Shown in pieces: positions 1-7,897 of a DNA stretch of 41,910 nt (position 1 is the first letter of the stretch; each line of letters opens with the position of its first letter). Origin of the DNA: an uncultured Pseudomonadota bacterium (GTDB lineage: Bacteria > Pseudomonadota > Gammaproteobacteria > Burkholderiales > SG8-39). The DNA is taken from positions 1 through 41,910 of the forward strand of contig CAIVVS010000240.1 of assembly GCA_903909415.1 (NCBI GenBank), written 5' to 3'. The notes below the pieces were generated by a model that was given only the letters and a program-made list of their open reading frames with translations, was not told the origin of the DNA and made no database searches. A program made the position numbers and the translations under genes.

Positions 1-1
1 A

Positions 2-337
2 TCCGCCTACGAGAAGCTGCGCGGGCGCACCGACGCGCGCCAGCCGGCGCAGTCCGACGCGGCGCAGGCGCCTTCCCGTACCGGGCAACCGGCGGGACAA
101 CCGCCGCGCGGCATGGACATGCCCGCGCCGTCCCGGCCCCAGGACTCGTCATCGTCGGGCGCCGGCAGTGCGATCGGCGACCTGCTATTCGGCCGTACCG
201 GGCCGCGCGGCGGCAAGCAGGACGGGCTGGTGCAGGCGGTGGCCAGGAGCGCGGCGCGCACCATCGGCTCCCAGGTCGGGCGCGAGATCATCCGCGGCGT
301 GCTCGGTTCCATCCTCGGCGGCGGGCGCCGCCGTTGA
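2..337 (+). CDS. HerA-like ATPase (DUF853/YjgR family), C-terminal fragment
   Basis: The reading frame is open from the window edge and ends at TGA 335-337, so only about the last 111 residues are present. The fragment starts SAYEKLRGR, continues as a Pro/Ala/Gln-rich linker, and ends in a conserved amphipathic tail containing [19 protein letters not shown] and a closing Arg cluster. This ending is characteristic of the DUF853 (YjgR) family, which are HerA/FtsK-type ATPases of about 500 residues. The Walker motifs that would confirm an ATPase are outside the window. The family is thought to act in the cytoplasm as a hexameric translocase or helicase, but its substrate is not established. The assignment rests on the tail alone. 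Confidence 0.75.
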   Translation, partial: SAYEKLRGRTDARQPAQSDAAQAPSRTGQPAGQPPRGMDMPAPSRPQDSSSSGAGSAIGDLLFGRTGPRGGKQDGLVQAVARSAARTIGSQVGREIIRGVLGSILGGGRRR

Positions 338-409
338 CCGCGCGGCCGGCGGACAGGCCGCGCCGCCCGTCCGCGTGAGCATCGCGCGTCGGGCCGGGAA
401 CTGAGCCGG

Positions 410-1318
410 GTGTCCGCCGCAAGCGAACGCCCCGGCGCGTGGCGCGCGCTGGGCATCCTGTTCGCCATCATCGGCGTGGTGTGCTTTTCACTGCGCCCCG
501 GCTTCATCAAGCTCGCCTACGCCTATGTCACCGACCCGGTCACCCTGATCGCGCTGCGGATGCTGGTGTCGTTGCCGTTCTTCATCGCGGCGGCGCTCTG
601 GTCACAGCGCAGTGCGGACCTCGCGCCGATCAGCCGGCGCGACGGCTGGTCCATCGTCGGGCTGGGCTTCCTGGGCTATTACTTCTCCAGTTTCGCCGAC
701 TTCCTCGGCCTGCAGTACGTGAGCGCGGGACTGGGGCGGCTGATCATGTTCCTCTACCCGACCATGGTGGTGATGCTGTCCGCGGTGTTCCTGGCCAAGC
801 GCCCCACGCGGCGCGAACTCGCGTCGCTCGCGCTCAGCTACGGCGGCATCGCGCTGGTGCTGGCGCACGCGATCGACGGCCAGAACGCCAACCTGCCGCT
901 GGGAGCGTCGCTGGTGTTCGCCAGCGGCCTGGGCTACGCGATCTACCTGGTGGCCGGCAGCGGCGTGGTGCAGCGGGTCGGCTCGGTGCGCTTCACCGCC
1001 TATGCGATGAGCGTGTCCAGCATCGCCTGCATCCTGCAGTTCCTCATCCTGCGGCCGATGTCGGCGCTGGACCTGCCCGCGCCGGTGTGGTGGCTCGCGC
1101 GCGCCATCGGCACGCTGTCCACCGCCCTGCCCACCTTCCTCACCGCCGAGGCGCTGCGCCGCGTCGGCGCGAACCAGGTGGCGCTGGTCGGCTCGCTCGG
1201 GCCGCTGGTGACCATCGCCTTCGGCTGGCTGGGCCTGGGCGAATCGCTGGGCGCCTGGCAGCTCGTCGGCGCGGGCCTTGTGCTGGCCGGGGTGATGCTG
1301 GTGTCGCTGCGCAAGTAG
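410..1318 (+). CDS. EamA/DMT-family membrane transporter
   Basis: This 302-residue protein is almost entirely hydrophobic and can be divided into about ten membrane helices in two EamA repeats (roughly residues 10-145 and 155-298). That is the usual size and layout of drug/metabolite transporter exporters. Recognisable features are the FSLRPGFIKLAY segment after helix 1, charged loops such as KRPTRRE between helices, and a second repeat ending in GAGLVLAGVMLVSL. The start is GTG at 410, because no ATG lies in frame near the first helix; the preceding ribosome-binding site is weak. Family members export amino acids, purines or other metabolites across the inner membrane; the substrate cannot be read from sequence. 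It lies 72 bases after the HerA-like gene and may be co-transcribed with it. Confidence 0.85.
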   Translation: MSAASERPGAWRALGILFAIIGVVCFSLRPGFIKLAYAYVTDPVTLIALRMLVSLPFFIAAALWSQRSADLAPISRRDGWSIVGLGFLGYYFSSFADFLGLQYVSAGLGRLIMFLYPTMVVMLSAVFLAKRPTRRELASLALSYGGIALVLAHAIDGQNANLPLGASLVFASGLGYAIYLVAGSGVVQRVGSVRFTAYAMSVSSIACILQFLILRPMSALDLPAPVWWLARAIGTLSTALPTFLTAEALRRVGANQVALVGSLGPLVTIAFGWLGLGESLGAWQLVGAGLVLAGVMLVSLRK

Positions 1319-1448
1319 CTTGCGCGTCCGGGTCCCGCGTGGGCCGCATGTTGCATCGGTGAAACACCCGCCAGCACCATCCCGTGCCGCACCTGCGAGG
1401 CGGGCGCTGGCACAATGCCGGCTCGCTGAACGACTCGGGAGCACGCAC

Positions 1449-2228
1449 ATGGATCTGGGAATCAAGGGCAAGTCCGCGCTGGTCTGCGGCGCGAGCAGGG
1501 GACTGGGGCGCGCCTGCGCGCTGTCGCTGGCCCGCGAAGGCGCGCGCGTGACCATCGCCTCGCGCACCCCGCAGTCGCTCGAGAAGACCGCGGACGAGCT
1601 GCGCTCGCTCACCGGCGCGACCATCATCGCCGTGGCCGCCGACGTCACCACCGAGGAAGGCCGCAAGACGCTGCTGGCCGCCTGCCCCGACCCGGACATC
1701 CTCATCACCAACGCGGGCGGCCCGCCGGCCGGCGACTTCCGCAGCTTCACCCACGACGACTGGATCCGCGCGCTGAACGCGAACATGCTCTCGCCGATCG
1801 AACTGATCAAGGCGACGGTGGACGGCATGATCGCGCGCAAGTTCGGCCGCATCGTCAACATCACGTCCGGCTCGGTGAAGCACCCGCTGGAGGTGCTCGG
1901 CCTGTCGAACGGCGCCCGCAGCGGACTGACGGGCTTCGTGGGCGGGATCGCGCGCCAGGTGGCCCGGCACAACGTGACCATCAACAACATCCTGCCCGGC
2001 TTCTATGTCACCGAGCGCTCCCGCACCACGATGACGGCGATGGGGGAGAAAAGCGGCAAGTCATTCGACCAAATGGTGACCGAACGCATCACGCACATTC
2101 CCGCAGGACGCAGCGGCGATCCGGCGGAGTTCGGCGATGCCTGCGCCTACCTGTGCAGCGCACAGGCAGGCTACATCGTTGGCCAGAACTTCCTGGTCGA
2201 CGGCGGCGCCTACCCCGGGACGTTCTGA
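1449..2228 (+). CDS. SDR-family oxidoreductase with non-canonical active site
   Basis: This 259-residue Rossmann-fold protein of the short-chain dehydrogenase/reductase family starts at ATG 1449, preceded by GGGAG at about 1437. The cofactor motif CGASRGLG spans residues 13-20, the ITNAGG motif is at 86-91, and the C-terminal GQNFLVDGG is typical of FabG-like enzymes. The active site is unusual. Ser140 is present, but the residue 13 positions later, normally the catalytic Tyr, is Ser153, and the usual Lys four residues further is Arg157 (segment GLSNGARSGL). A divergent SDR branch with an LSN-x2-R signature exists, so this is probably a real subfamily rather than a decayed gene. The reaction is unknown. 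It converges on the neighbouring catabolic operon and need not belong to it. Confidence 0.85.
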   Translation: MDLGIKGKSALVCGASRGLGRACALSLAREGARVTIASRTPQSLEKTADELRSLTGATIIAVAADVTTEEGRKTLLAACPDPDILITNAGGPPAGDFRSFTHDDWIRALNANMLSPIELIKATVDGMIARKFGRIVNITSGSVKHPLEVLGLSNGARSGLTGFVGGIARQVARHNVTINNILPGFYVTERSRTTMTAMGEKSGKSFDQMVTERITHIPAGRSGDPAEFGDACAYLCSAQAGYIVGQNFLVDGGAYPGTF

Positions 2229-2277
2229 GGCAAGCGGCGACGCTGCCGGGACCTGTCGGTCAGGCCTCCAGGCCAGG

Positions 2278-3249
2278 CTAGTCGGCCTTGGCGCCGGAGG
2301 CCTTGACCACCTTGGCCATCGCGACGATCTCCGAGCGCAGGTAGGCGGCAAAGCTGGCGGGCGTGCTGCCAACCAGTTCCATTCCCTGGTCCGACAGCCT
2401 GGACCGCAGGTCCGGCAGTTCCAGGACCTGCACCACGCTCTGGTGGATGCGATCGACCACGTCACCGGGCGTCGCCGCAGGGGCGAGCAGTCCGAACCAC
2501 GCCACGATCTCGTAGCCGGGCACGCCCGCCTCGGCGATCGTCGGCACGTCCGGCAACAGCGGCGAACGCCGCCTGCCGGTAAGCCCCAGCGGCTTGAGCT
2601 TTCCACTGCGGATGTGCGGCAGGGCCGGGGGGAAGTCGACGTACATCAGTGATATACGACCGCCGAGCAGGTCTGTCATTGCCGGCTGGCTTCCCTTGTA
2701 CGGCACGTGGATGATGTCCGCGCCGGAGAGTGTCTTGAACAGCTCACCGGCCAGGTGCAGCACCGTGCCGCTGCCGGAGGAGCCGTAGGTCAAGGTCCCC
2801 GGCCTGGCCTTGGCCAGGGCCACCAGTTCCCGGACATTGCTCGCGGGCACCGAACTGCTGGCCACCAGCACGTGCGGGCTCGTCGCGAGCAGCGTGATGG
2901 CGGCAAAGTCACGGACGGGATCGTAGGGCAGCTTGCTGTAAAGGCTCACGTTCGTGGCGATCCCGGTCGCCGCCAGCAGGATCGTATAGCCGTCGGGCGC
3001 CGCGCTGGCAACGCTGCCATAGGCCACGTTGCCGCCGGCACCGAGGCGGGTCTCGACGAGAACCTGCTGGTTCCACCGGTCCCCGAGCTTCTCGCCGACG
3101 AGGCGCGCCAGCGTGTCCGGCGTTCCCCCGGGCGGGAACGGCACGATCAACCGCACCGGCTTGGCGGGGTAGTCCTGGGCCCACGACGGAGCGCCGGTCA
3201 GCACGCCCAGCGCCGAAACTGCAGCTGCCATCCATCTCACGACGTTCAT
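2278..3249 (-). CDS. TctC/Bug-family tripartite tricarboxylate transporter substrate-binding protein (module 1)
   Basis: This 323-residue secreted binding protein has a Sec signal peptide (residues 1-24, ending APSWAQ). The mature start YPAKPVRLIVPFPPGG carries the family's glycine-rich ligand loop, and APDGYTILL, HVPYKGSQPA and an AEAGVPGYE-like segment appear in the expected order. The start is ATG 3249, with GGAGGGCGAG just upstream; the frame stays open further upstream but that part reads as the PdxA gene in another frame. It is the last gene of the module 1 operon, 14 bases after the PdxA-family gene. TctC proteins bind organic acids, including aromatic acids such as terephthalate (TphC), in the periplasm. 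No TctA/TctB membrane genes are present, so it would have to borrow them. Confidence 0.93.
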   Translation of the reverse strand: MNVVRWMAAAVSALGVLTGAPSWAQDYPAKPVRLIVPFPPGGTPDTLARLVGEKLGDRWNQQVLVETRLGAGGNVAYGSVASAAPDGYTILLAATGIATNVSLYSKLPYDPVRDFAAITLLATSPHVLVASSSVPASNVRELVALAKARPGTLTYGSSGSGTVLHLAGELFKTLSGADIIHVPYKGSQPAMTDLLGGRISLMYVDFPPALPHIRSGKLKPLGLTGRRRSPLLPDVPTIAEAGVPGYEIVAWFGLLAPAATPGDVVDRIHQSVVQVLELPDLRSRLSDQGMELVGSTPASFAAYLRSEIVAMAKVVKASGAKAD

Positions 3250-3263
3250 CTCGCCCTCCGTTG

Positions 3264-4286
3264 TCAAACTGCAGGAAATCCCTTGCCCGCCGACAGCATG
3301 GCTGCGGTGCGCATGGCCGCGGCCATGCTGCTGTGGTCCGCGATACCCTTGCCCGCGATGTCGAACGCCGTGCCGTGCGCCACCGACATGCGCACGTAAG
3401 GCGTCCCCAGGATCAGCGCGCAGTTGCCGGCGAAGCGCCAGGTCTTGACCGCGATGTGGCCCTGGTCGTGGTAGTGGGCGAGTACGCAGTCGAACTCGCC
3501 GTCGATGCACTGCCGGAATATGCTGTCGGCAGGTACCGGACCGACCACCCGGATGCCCTTTGCCGCGGCGTCGGCGACTGCCGGCGCGATCTGCTCCCTT
3601 TCCTCCGGCCCGTGGCAATGCGGGTTCAGGCCTGCGACGCCGATGCGCGGCTCGGCGATTCCCCAGGACTTCAGCGATGCGTCGAGCAGGTGGATCAGGG
3701 CGGAGACGTTCTTCCTGGTGACCAGCTCCAGCATCTCCCGCAGGGTCAGGTGGTCGGTCAGGTGCGCGACGCGCAGGGGACCGGTGATCAGGAAAAGGTG
3801 CGTCGGCCCCGACGGAGGCGACTGCTCCTTGCGCCCGCCGGCGCGGATCGCCTCGCTGTTGATCGGCCCCTTCACGATCGCCTTGGCCAGCCCCTGCTGG
3901 GCCAGCCGGGTGGCGATATCCCACCACTCCACCACGGCGCGCCCGCATGCGGGAGAAACGTGGCCGGGCGTGATGTCGGCCGGGAGCAGGCTGCCCGGGT
4001 CCAGGACATCGATGCAGCCGGGCTCGAACCTTGCCTGCTCGAACGCACTGCACGGGCGCATGGACAGGGGCGAGCGCGTCATCGCGATGGTCCTGGCAAC
4101 CGTGTCGGCGTCTCCGACGAGCAAGGTCCTGCCGTATCCCTCGCCGGTGGACAGCGCCTTGACCAGGACCTCGGGCCCGATCCCGCAGGGGTCCCCGATG
4201 GTCGCCACCACGAGCGGCGCGCCGTCCAGATTCGTATCCATGTTCGCAACCATGTCGGTACCCAAGCGGACTCCTGTTCCAGCCAC
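3264..4286 (-). CDS. PdxA-family dehydrogenase, probably a TphB-like cis-dihydrodiol dehydrogenase
   Basis: This 340-residue member of the PdxA family starts at GTG 4286, with GAGG eight bases upstream and only 6 bases after the oxygenase beta gene; ATGs at 4253 and 4241 are alternatives. It has the family opening IGDPCGIGPE (30-39) and three probable metal-binding histidines: His179 (DHLTL), His223 (GLNPHCHG) and His273 (HYHDQGH). These match the E. coli PdxA metal ligands. The substrate motif GHTE of PdxA reads GPTH here (160-163), so the substrate-contacting His is Pro. Together with its place among ring-dioxygenase genes, this argues against a role in pyridoxine synthesis. TphB, which oxidatively decarboxylates the terephthalate dihydrodiol, is a PdxA homologue in an equivalent position. 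The exact substrate is inferred. Confidence 0.88.
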   Translation of the reverse strand: MAGTGVRLGTDMVANMDTNLDGAPLVVATIGDPCGIGPEVLVKALSTGEGYGRTLLVGDADTVARTIAMTRSPLSMRPCSAFEQARFEPGCIDVLDPGSLLPADITPGHVSPACGRAVVEWWDIATRLAQQGLAKAIVKGPINSEAIRAGGRKEQSPPSGPTHLFLITGPLRVAHLTDHLTLREMLELVTRKNVSALIHLLDASLKSWGIAEPRIGVAGLNPHCHGPEEREQIAPAVADAAAKGIRVVGPVPADSIFRQCIDGEFDCVLAHYHDQGHIAVKTWRFAGNCALILGTPYVRMSVAHGTAFDIAGKGIADHSSMAAAMRTAAMLSAGKGFPAV

Positions 4287-4292
4287 TGTGCC

Positions 4293-4802
4293 TCAGACGT
4301 TGTAGACGTCCAGCACCGTGTACACCACGTCGTTGAGCAGGACGATGCGCTTGCTGGCGATGCGCCAGGCGCCGTCGGTCCGGCGGAGCTGGTACTCGTA
4401 GGTACCGTAGTACGTGTCGGTTTGGCGGTTGCGGAAACTGCGGGTCTGCCATTTCGCGTGCACCGTCAACCCGCCGGGATGCGACGCATCCAGGATCAGG
4501 TTGCCAACCCAGTGCCAGGTCCGCGGCAACGGCGTCGATGCCGCCGACAGGCCCGAACGGATGCGCACCACCCGGTCCTCGAGGCCTCGCCGGCTGTCGT
4601 AGTAGATCAGCGAGACATCGGCCTTGGGGTCGGTCGCGAGTTCATGCTCGCTGTCCCACGCCATCAGCCAGTAGCGGCAATCAGGAAGGTACAGCGCCAG
4701 CCAGTCATCCCACCGCCTCTCGTCCAGGCAGGCCGCCTCGCGCACGAGGAGGACCTTCACTTCGACGTGCAGGGCGGGGCTGAGGGTATCGAGGTGGTCC
4801 AT
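4293..4802 (-). CDS. Aromatic-ring-hydroxylating dioxygenase, beta subunit (module 1)
   Basis: This 169-residue protein has the NTF2-like fold of ring-hydroxylating dioxygenase small subunits. Diagnostic features are the LYLPDCRYWLMAWDSEHE segment near residues 37-54, SLIYYDSRRGLEDRVVRIRSG near 65-85, and the terminal strand WRIASKRIVLLNDV. The length is normal for the BenB/TphA3 group. The subunit supports the alpha3-beta3 hexamer and is not itself catalytic. It starts 3 bases after the alpha-subunit stop codon and ends 6 bases before the PdxA-family start, so it sits in a tight operon. It is clearly paralogous to the beta subunit at 11200-11691. Confidence 0.95.
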   Translation of the reverse strand: MDHLDTLSPALHVEVKVLLVREAACLDERRWDDWLALYLPDCRYWLMAWDSEHELATDPKADVSLIYYDSRRGLEDRVVRIRSGLSAASTPLPRTWHWVGNLILDASHPGGLTVHAKWQTRSFRNRQTDTYYGTYEYQLRRTDGAWRIASKRIVLLNDVVYTVLDVYNV

Positions 4803-4805
4803 CGC

Positions 4806-6134
4806 TCAGCTTCCGCCATCCGACATCAGGCGCGACCATTCCCGGTACATGCCCGCGTACAGGTTCTCGTCCTGCACATCGGATCCCGCCGCGACGGCCG
4901 TCACGCCCAGCGGTACCACGTGCCTGGCATCGGGCAGGTCCGGCCGGCCGAGCCCACGGTCGAAGCTCTGGCGCATCGTGCCGTTCGCGGTGCAGCCTGC
5001 CTGCACCGACTCGAACACCGCGAGGTCATCAGGCGTGGCCATGCCGCTGGCGTTGAAGAAGTCCTCGTACTGCCGGATGCGCAGCTCGCGTGCCGCGGCG
5101 CTCTCTCCGCGCGGCGCGAAGCAGTGGATGCGCACCTCGGTCAGGTCCGGGGCGATCGGCCGGAATACCCGGATCTGCGTCGAGTTCTGGTCCATGAGTT
5201 GCACGTTCGGAAACAGGAAAAGGTTGCGCTGGCGCATCAGCAGCCAGTCGGCCCTGGCCTGCCCGATCCGCCCGACCAGCTCCTCGCGCCTTTCCCAAAG
5301 CGGGCGTCCCGGCGGGTCGATGATGTTCAGCCAGATCGCCGCATGCCCGTGTCCCAGGTCGTACCACCCGGTCTCCGCGCCCCAGCGTTCCCGGTCGAAG
5401 CCGGCGCGCAGCTTCTCGTCCTCGCCGGTGCGGCGGGCACGCGCGCCACGGTGCTGCAGCACCCGGACGTAGTTCTGGTGGACGATGCCGAAGTGGTAGC
5501 CGTCGACGCCGTTCTCGGCCTGCAGTTTCCAGTTGCCCCTGAACCTGTAGGTCGCGCTGCCCTTGAGGACTTCCAGACCGTCGGCCGACTGGTCAGCCAG
5601 CAGGTCGATGAAGCCACGCGCGGCGCCGAGGAACTCGGCCAGGGGCGGCACCGCGGCCTGCAGGCTTCCCCAGATGAACCCGCGATAGGACTCCGTACGC
5701 GCGATCGGCGTGAGGTCGTGTGACGCGGCTGCAAAGCCCTCGCCGTAACCGCCGGAAGGATGGTCCTTGATGTGTACGTTTCGTCCGTGGTTGTCGAACG
5801 TCCAGCCATGGTAGGGGCAGACCAGGGCCTTCCGGTTGCCCCGCTCCGTGGCGACCAGCGCGCTGCCCCGGTGCGCGCAGGCGTTGTAGAAGGCACGAAC
5901 GGTGCCGTCGTCCCCGCGCATCAGCAACAGCGGACGGCGGCCTATCGTCAGCGACAGGAAATCACCCGGCTTGGCAAGCTGGCTCTCGTGCGCCAGGTAC
6001 ACCCAGTTTCCCTCGAACACCCTGGTCAGCTCGCGCTCGAAGATCCCGGGATCGGTGAAGGCGTCCCGGCGGACGCCGAACAGCCCCTTCTGCGGGTCAT
6101 CGAGGACCAGGTCGCTGGCACGGAGATCGCTCAT
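4806..6134 (-). CDS. Aromatic-ring-hydroxylating dioxygenase, alpha subunit, benzoate-dioxygenase-like (module 1)
   Basis: This 442-residue catalytic subunit has an N-terminal Rieske [2Fe-2S] domain with Cys86/His88 (CAHRG) and Cys106/His109 (CPYHGW). The C-terminal domain holds the mononuclear iron site: Asp211, His214 and His219 in the DGYHFGIVHQNY segment, with the third ligand probably an Asp near 369 in GMATPDD. The segments KLQAENGVDGYH, LFLFPNVQLMDQ and RQYEDFFNASGMATPDD closely resemble benzoate and anthranilate 1,2-dioxygenases, which add O2 at a carboxyl-bearing ring carbon and its neighbour. A carboxylated aromatic substrate is therefore likely. It lies 9 bases after the hydratase-aldolase gene. 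No reductase is encoded nearby; the module 2 Rieske ferredoxin may supply electrons. Confidence 0.95.
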   Translation of the reverse strand: MSDLRASDLVLDDPQKGLFGVRRDAFTDPGIFERELTRVFEGNWVYLAHESQLAKPGDFLSLTIGRRPLLLMRGDDGTVRAFYNACAHRGSALVATERGNRKALVCPYHGWTFDNHGRNVHIKDHPSGGYGEGFAAASHDLTPIARTESYRGFIWGSLQAAVPPLAEFLGAARGFIDLLADQSADGLEVLKGSATYRFRGNWKLQAENGVDGYHFGIVHQNYVRVLQHRGARARRTGEDEKLRAGFDRERWGAETGWYDLGHGHAAIWLNIIDPPGRPLWERREELVGRIGQARADWLLMRQRNLFLFPNVQLMDQNSTQIRVFRPIAPDLTEVRIHCFAPRGESAAARELRIRQYEDFFNASGMATPDDLAVFESVQAGCTANGTMRQSFDRGLGRPDLPDARHVVPLGVTAVAAGSDVQDENLYAGMYREWSRLMSDGGS

Positions 6135-6143
6135 GCGGCGGGC

Positions 6144-7148
6144 CTAGCCGAAGAACGTGCCCGCGCGCAGCGCGTCGTTCAGTTCGGCCCATTTCCGCCC
6201 GGACCGGCGCGCACCCTCGAGGTAAGGTTCCGGAACGACGTGGTAGGGCGGCCTGCACGGCCCCGCCTTCATCCACCCGCCGGCGTCGGCACGCGCCTTC
6301 TCGAGCCCGATGTTGTACATCGCGAACTCCTTGAACCCGCCCGGCGGGAACATCAGCGCGGAGGCCGCGCCCTGGGCCTGGGACAGTTTCTGCGCCCTGC
6401 GCCAGTCGCCGGACTGCTTCGCCTTCGCGACTTCGTCCCGAAGCACCGTCACCACCTCGGGACCACAAACCGCGCCGCCGCTCCAGAACGCGGTGCAGAA
6501 CTCGGGTGCCATCCTGGCAGCGCCGTAGTAATCGCTGTTGATCGGCAGGAAGCGGATGCGGGACCTGCTCGCGCCGATGTCGCGCAGCAGCGTGCCGATG
6601 CCCAGGCACTTCGCAGTGATCACCTGGGGAATGTCCGCCACCTGCGCCCAGAACGCCGCCGGATAGTCGAACTTGAACGCATCCGGATTGACGTACACGC
6701 AGATCGCCATGTCGGGACAGGCCTCGGCCACATCCTTGTAGAACTGGACGGCCACCGGGGTGCTGGCCTGGCACCACATGGGCAGGCCCAGCATCGTCCC
6801 GTCGGCGCCCGCGTCGGCGGAGAAGCGGGTGAGTTCGATGGTGTCGCGGGTGCCCATCGTCGTCGTTCCGGTGAACACCGGGACTCGCCCGCGGGCAGAC
6901 TCGACCAAGGCGCCGATGAACGCCTTCTTCTCGTCCAGCGTGAGCGTCGAACCCTCGCCCAGCGTTCCCAGGCTGAGGATGGCATCGACGCCGGAGCCGA
7001 TCAAGGCATCCACCACCCGGGCGGTTTCGTCCAGGTCCACCGTGTCGCGCATCCGCCAGTCATCGCTCCCCGGCTTCGCAGGCGTCGGAATGATGACCCA
7101 GGCGCCCTGCACCTGGTCGACGGTCATCAGGGGTCGCTTCTTGGCCAT
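6144..7148 (-). CDS. NahE-like hydratase-aldolase, DHDPS/NanA superfamily (module 1)
   Basis: This 334-residue TIM-barrel Schiff-base aldolase starts at ATG 7148, which overlaps the stop of the upstream isomerase as TGATG and has GGGAG upstream. The GTLGEG motif is at 61-66, a conserved Tyr at 152 (CVYVNP), and the Schiff-base lysine is Lys180 (VITAKCLG). The segments [27 protein letters not shown] and FKFDYPAAFWAQV are characteristic of trans-o-hydroxybenzylidenepyruvate hydratase-aldolase (NahE) and carboxybenzalpyruvate aldolase (PhdJ). These enzymes split an aromatic benzylidenepyruvate into an aromatic aldehyde and pyruvate. Gapless alignment by eye with the paralogue at 9093-10085 gives about 109 identities in the first 180 residues. 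The natural aldehyde product is unknown. Confidence 0.92.
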   Translation of the reverse strand: MAKKRPLMTVDQVQGAWVIIPTPAKPGSDDWRMRDTVDLDETARVVDALIGSGVDAILSLGTLGEGSTLTLDEKKAFIGALVESARGRVPVFTGTTTMGTRDTIELTRFSADAGADGTMLGLPMWCQASTPVAVQFYKDVAEACPDMAICVYVNPDAFKFDYPAAFWAQVADIPQVITAKCLGIGTLLRDIGASRSRIRFLPINSDYYGAARMAPEFCTAFWSGGAVCGPEVVTVLRDEVAKAKQSGDWRRAQKLSQAQGAASALMFPPGGFKEFAMYNIGLEKARADAGGWMKAGPCRPPYHVVPEPYLEGARRSGRKWAELNDALRAGTFFG

Positions 7149-7870
7149 CACGCTTGCTCCCGTTGTCCCGCCTGCGCAGCGGAGGTTTGGTCCGGCGAGC
7201 CCATGCCCGCAAGGTGCTGCTCGAGGAAGTCGAGGCGGTCGTTGCCCCAGAACATGCCGTCGCCAACGATGATCATCGGCACGCCGAACACGCCGCGAGT
7301 GACCGCCTCCTGCTGGCTGGCGGCCAGCATCGTCCTGGCCTCGTCGGAGTTGACGAAAGCGAGCAGGTCTTCCGCGTTCCACCCCAGGTCACGCGCGACC
7401 TGGGCGATCAGGTCGTCGCTGTCAGGGTCGCCGCCCTCCCCCCAGACCCGGTGGAATGCGCGTTCGACGTAGTCCGGCGCGATTCGCAGGCGCTCCGCCA
7501 GGAAGATGCCGCTGTTCAGCCTGGGGGACAGGAAGGCCTTGGGATCGTTCATCGGCAATCCGTAGCTCCGCGCCCAACGCAGCCGGTCCTCGCGTATGTA
7601 CCGCCGCTTCGCGGGAATGGCGCGGGTGGACGGTCCGGTGTTCCCGGCAGCAACCTTGGCCGCCGCCACGTCGACCGGCATGTAGCGGATGGCACAACCC
7701 CACTTCGCGGCGATGGCCCCGATGCGGCTGTTCACCAGGTAGGCGTACGGGCTGATGAAGTCGAGGAAGAAATCGATGGTCCGACCGGGCGACGCCGGCC
7801 GGCCCTCGGGCGCGCCGTGGCCCACCAGCCCCTGGGCGCCCGTACCCGCCGCCACTGCTGCATCAGCCAT
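7148..7870 (-). CDS. 2-hydroxychromene-2-carboxylate isomerase-like protein, DsbA/GST-kappa family (module 1)
   Basis: This 240-residue thioredoxin-fold protein has the signature of NahD-type glutathione-dependent isomerases. DFISPYAYL at residues 37-45 places the catalytic Ser at 40, and the C-terminal GVFGVPMIIVGDGMFWGNDRLDFL is a hallmark of the family. NahD converts 2-hydroxychromene-2-carboxylate to the trans-benzylidenepyruvate, the substrate of the NahE-type aldolase encoded next (1-base overlap). The first 28 or so residues are an Ala/Gly-rich extension absent from the module 2 paralogue, so translation might start internally. It follows the LigB-like gene after 27 bases. The fold and role are well supported; the precise substrate is inferred. 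Confidence 0.9.
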   Translation of the reverse strand: MADAAVAAGTGAQGLVGHGAPEGRPASPGRTIDFFLDFISPYAYLVNSRIGAIAAKWGCAIRYMPVDVAAAKVAAGNTGPSTRAIPAKRRYIREDRLRWARSYGLPMNDPKAFLSPRLNSGIFLAERLRIAPDYVERAFHRVWGEGGDPDSDDLIAQVARDLGWNAEDLLAFVNSDEARTMLAASQQEAVTRGVFGVPMIIVGDGMFWGNDRLDFLEQHLAGMGSPDQTSAAQAGQREQA

Positions 7871-7897
7871 GTCGTCGCCCCGGTCCGGATGAGCCGT

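Noticed and set aside
3250..4452. Upstream extension of the first TctC gene that would make a protein of about 720 residues
   Set aside because: The extra part is an out-of-frame reading of the PdxA-like and beta-subunit genes; a signal peptide and ribosome-binding site mark ATG 3249 as the true start.
3261..5723. Very long open frame on the plus strand opposite the PdxA-like and oxygenase genes
   Set aside because: It is antisense to three clearly homologous genes, is Arg/His/Pro-rich and has no recognisable motif. Such frames are expected opposite genes with high third-position GC.
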